This document shows, one piece after another, positions 13,035 through 14,716 of a stretch of DNA of 14,716 nt; within the stretch, counting starts at the first letter, position 1; each line of letters starts with the position of its first letter. The translations under genes were made by a program, and so were the position numbers. Origin of the DNA: DASWHD01 sp036393335 (GTDB taxonomy: Bacteria > CG2-30-53-67 > CG2-30-70-394). Under the pieces are notes generated by a model. That model was given only the letters and a program-made list of their open reading frames with translations, did not search any database and was not told the DNA's origin. The DNA is taken from positions 1-14,716 of the forward strand of contig DASWHD010000256.1 of the NCBI GenBank assembly GCA_036393335.1, read 5' to 3'.

Positions 13035-13579
13035 TACGGTGCGGGTGTCATGGGTGGAGCTGGGACGGTGAGCTCGGCGAACTCCGCCGTTGGTAACTCC
13101 CTGCATTGGTTTAGGGCGAGTTGCGGCGGTTCCGTCGAGAAGGTGAACGGCGCCAGGCGCACGAGGATATTCATGCCCAGGATTGGACGCGACGTGCCCG
13201 GGAAAACGGCGGCCTCGACATCCTGTACCCAGCACTCCGTGCCCAGCCTTACCCCGGCGAGACGGTAGACTGGAACCACCGTGGCGGAGCCGTCCGCCAT
13301 GCACCCGTGCAGCTCATGGGAAAAGCTGGCGCTACCCGCCTTCTGGAGGTCAGTTAGCATTGCCTCGTTGATCACGAGAAAGCTGGAACCGGTATCCACC
13401 AATAGCTCGACCTCGCCATAGCCCTGGATGGTGCCCGGTATATAAAACGTACCGCTGTCACGTCGTTGTAGGTCGATGGACACGGCGGCAGCTCCCTGCT
13501 CCAGCATCGGGGCAGCCGCATAACCAACGACCGGAAACAGACCTACGGCGACGGCGAGCAAACGGAAGAAGCGAGGCAT
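13034..13579 (-). CDS. exported retropepsin-like aspartyl protease
   Basis: A 181-residue protein with a signal peptide (about 1-23, hydrophobic LLAVAVGLFPVVGYA, cleavage near AAA-P). The catalytic motif VDTGSSFLVI has DTGS at 62-65, and the C-terminal family motif ILGMNIL is at 133-139. This is the single-domain clan AA arrangement, related to retroviral proteases, which works as a dimer. Two cysteines (93, 116) in the mature part could form a disulfide. The likely site is the periplasm; the substrate is unknown. The ATG at 13579 follows a GGGATGGGAT stretch that may act as a ribosome binding site. The gene is co-directional with the PRC-barrel gene but separated by 466 bp of regulatory DNA, and it is divergent from the kdp cluster. 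Confidence 0.88.
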   Translation of the reverse strand: MPRFFRLLAVAVGLFPVVGYAAAPMLEQGAAAVSIDLQRRDSGTFYIPGTIQGYGEVELLVDTGSSFLVINEAMLTDLQKAGSASFSHELHGCMADGSATVVPVYRLAGVRLGTECWVQDVEAAVFPGTSRPILGMNILVRLAPFTFSTEPPQLALNQCRELPTAEFAELTVPAPPMTPAP

Positions 13580-14026
13580 CGAAATCCCATCCCGAACAAG
13601 AGGTTGAACATCGTCTCATCAGTTATGGCAAAGGGCTACCAGTTTTTTTCAGGGAATATCAACAACGCCCTGCGGCAACTCCTGCCGCAGCCTTCCGACG
13701 GCTGGCCATCCCATTCCGGCTTTGTTCGTATCGTCCGACATACGGCCGTCCATAATAGAAACGCGAGTACGCCTCGTCGCCGCCTCCGACGCCACCCCCT
13801 GGCCCTGCGCCAGGCCTTCCTTCATCGCCCTGGCCCCCACTGCGTGCGTACCTCGGCCGGTGACCGGCCCGCGCGGGGCGCCTGTTCACCTACCTCGGGC
13901 GCCCCGCAACGGGGGGGCCAAGGCCGCGCCTTGCACAATGCAGGCTGGGTGCAGGCCGCGTCGTGCAATTCTCCGGCAGGGCCCTCTCCCGCCGCTCGTA
14001 ACCCTTTGCAATCCCGGGCGATCCTC
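13580..14026. other. divergent intergenic region, protease / kdp
   Basis: About 450 bp with no convincing gene. It holds a perfect 8 bp stem, CTGCGGCA/TGCCGCAG (13670-13690), a TGTT-N10-GACA site (13723-13740), and a perfect 10 bp stem, GCGGGGCGCC/GGCGCCCCGC (13873-13882 with 13898-13907), followed by a run of seven Gs. The regulatory DNA for both flanking transcription units must lie here. Confidence 0.5.
13723..13740. promoter_or_regulatory. GlrR-type site upstream of kdp, one mismatch
   Basis: TGTTCGTATCGTCCGACA fits TGTC-N10-GACA with the same C-to-T change as the site at 8085-8102. It is 287 bp upstream of the kdp sigma-54 promoter candidate and 144 bp upstream of the protease start. 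Chance occurrence is quite possible. Confidence 0.3.
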
Positions 14027-14042
14027 TGGCACGCATCGTGCG
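14027..14042 (+). promoter_or_regulatory. sigma-54 promoter candidate for the kdp cluster
   Basis: TGGCACGCATCGTGCG has a perfect -24 half (TGGCACG) and GTGC in place of TTGC at -12, with exact GG-N10-GC spacing. Transcription would begin near 14053, about 45 bases before the first small gene at 14099. Part of it is also a short dyad, GCACG-CAT-CGTGC, so a different binding protein cannot be excluded. Confidence 0.5.
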
Positions 14043-14098
14043 TAGAGGGGGAGTAGGGTCTGCCGCACGGACGGCCCCCTGGAGGGTGGAGCTCAACC

Positions 14099-14182
14099 AT
14101 GGCCGACATCCTCTCTGTTGCCACGATCGTGGGGTGCATCGCGTTGCTCCTCGGTCTCGCGCATGGGCCCGACCGCATCTAA
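14099..14182 (+). CDS. 27-residue membrane peptide leading the kdp operon
   Basis: A very short gene, preceded by GGAGGGTGGAG at normal spacing. The product MADILSVATIVGCIALLLGL plus AHGPDRI is one hydrophobic helix with a short polar end. Small one-helix proteins of similar form (hydrophobic helix with GF/GC-x-ALxxG, ending in a C/P-DRL-like tail) precede kdpF in many proteobacterial kdp operons; their function is not established. It is separated from KdpF by 79 bp, which contain no clear gene. The resemblance is from memory, not from a search. Confidence 0.6.
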   Translation: MADILSVATIVGCIALLLGLAHGPDRI

Positions 14183-14261
14183 ATGAAGAGGCCGCGATGT
14201 TAGTAAAGATTCATCGGGTCGTTCCGTCTCGGCTCGACCTCCTTTAGTGGGAGACGCCTCT

Positions 14262-14351
14262 ATGCCCCTCGATGACCTCCTCGGCGCCATCGTCGCCGGC
14301 GTGCTGGCGTTCTATCTGGTCTACGCCCTCTTGCGGCCGGAGCGCTTCTGA
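14262..14351 (+). CDS. kdpF: KdpF subunit of the potassium pump
   Basis: A 29-residue protein, the usual KdpF size. It has a single transmembrane helix at about 8-24 with the family pattern AGVLAFYLVYALLRPERF, close to the GxLLxxYLxYALxxxExF seen in known KdpF. KdpF sits in the membrane against KdpA and stabilises the KdpFABC complex. The ribosome binding site is weak (GTGGGAGACGCC region). kdpA starts 11 bases after its stop, so the two are one transcript. Confidence 0.85.
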   Translation: MPLDDLLGAIVAGVLAFYLVYALLRPERF

Positions 14352-14362
14352 GGGAGAGCAAT

Positions 14363-14716
14363 GTGAACCTTTGGGGATGGCTTCAGATCGGCGTGTATTG
14401 CCTCGTCATTCTCGCCCTGGTGCGGCCACTCGGGCTCTACCTCTACCGGGTCTTCGAGGGTGAGCAGCAGCCGCTGCCGCGCCTGTTGGGCCGCGTGGAG
14501 CACGCCCTCTTGCGACTGTGTGGGGTGGAGCGTGGTGAGGAGCAGGGCTGGCAGGAGTACACCCGCGCGATGCTGCTATTCAGCGGGATCGGATTGCTCG
14601 TCGCCTACCTGATCCAGCGATCCCAGCACCTGCTACCGTTCAATCCGCAGCACCTCGGCCCGGTCCCATCCGACCTCGCCTTCAATACCGCCGCGAGCTT
14701 CACGACCAACACCAAC
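14363..14716 (+). CDS. kdpA: KdpA, potassium-channel subunit of KdpFABC (N-terminal part)
   Basis: The first 118 residues of KdpA, running off the window; the full protein is about 560-600 residues. KdpA is the K+-selective, channel-like subunit of the high-affinity potassium P-type ATPase. Visible features are an N-terminal transmembrane helix (about 5-22) followed by the conserved RPLG at 21-24, the family segment ERGEEQGWQEYTRAML, a second transmembrane helix, the conserved LPFNPQ, and the start of the first pore loop, NTAASFTTNTN, which leads into the selectivity filter. The start is a GTG, preceded by GAGGGAGAG; an ATG two bases earlier is immediately closed by TGA in its own frame. It belongs to a transcript with the 27-residue peptide and kdpF. 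Confidence 0.95.
   Translation, partial: MNLWGWLQIGVYCLVILALVRPLGLYLYRVFEGEQQPLPRLLGRVEHALLRLCGVERGEEQGWQEYTRAMLLFSGIGLLVAYLIQRSQHLLPFNPQHLGPVPSDLAFNTAASFTTNTN

Noticed and set aside
12566..13096. 176-codon plus-strand frame across the PRC-barrel upstream region
   Set aside because: It has Arg-rich low-information composition and no domain, and it overlaps sigma-54 and enhancer motifs and the end of the protease gene.
13627..13641. Sigma-54-like sequence TGGTAGCCCTTTGCC upstream of the aspartyl protease on the minus strand
   Set aside because: The spacing between GG and GC is nine bases, not ten, and sigma-54 promoters rarely tolerate this. The -24 half also matches poorly.
13604..14056. 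150-codon plus-strand frame between the protease and kdp
   Set aside because: No ribosome binding site and no recognisable domain; the composition is typical of non-coding GC-rich DNA.
14184..14247. Tiny frames between the 27-residue peptide and kdpF (6 and 16 codons)
   Set aside because: Too short to support as genes. A leader-peptide role cannot be shown from this sequence.

Overview
The window is GC-rich chromosomal DNA, most likely from a gammaproteobacterium outside the Enterobacteriaceae. Three things suggest this: a full-length Lhr helicase of the E. coli size, a complete GlrK/QseE - QseG - GlrR/QseF signalling operon, and several REP-type repeats beginning GTAGGAGC. No tRNA, rRNA or CRISPR array was seen. 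I name no species.

Left part (1-1807): a remnant of a 3-hydroxyisobutyrate-dehydrogenase-family gene on the minus strand, apparently carrying an in-frame internal deletion, and a plus-strand protein built of Gly-rich five-residue repeats. Three copies of a 71-74 bp palindrome are spaced through the non-coding DNA around them. A REP-like hairpin supplies the stop codon of the dehydrogenase remnant.

Centre-left (1808-7560): the 1538-codon lhr gene, which carries two REP/REPIN palindromes inside its reading frame. Downstream is a 223 bp MITE-like element with perfect 20 bp terminal inverted repeats and another REPIN-like palindrome inside it. The terminal repeat of this element supplies the stop codon of an unrecognised minus-strand gene with codon use unlike its neighbours.

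Centre-right (7563-11576): a small exported EF-hand protein is transcribed away from a tightly overlapping operon of sensor kinase, outer-membrane lipoprotein and sigma-54 response regulator (glrK-qseG-glrR type).

Right part (11577-14716): on the minus strand, a glycine-zipper lipoprotein, an exported PRC-barrel protein and an exported retropepsin-like aspartyl protease. On the plus strand is the start of a kdp potassium-pump operon: a 27-residue membrane peptide, KdpF and the N-terminus of KdpA, which runs off the window.

The most interesting signal is regulatory. Three sigma-54 (-24/-12) promoter candidates lie in the correct orientation just upstream of the EF-hand gene, the PRC-barrel gene and the kdp cluster. 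The PRC-barrel promoter has a perfect TGTC-N10-GACA site upstream, which is the site type known for E. coli GlrR. The EF-hand and kdp promoters each have a one-mismatch version, and the EF-hand promoter also has an IHF-like site in between. I infer that the GlrKR system encoded here controls a local envelope/ion-homeostasis regulon, including possibly kdp. This comes from motif reading only and has not been tested.
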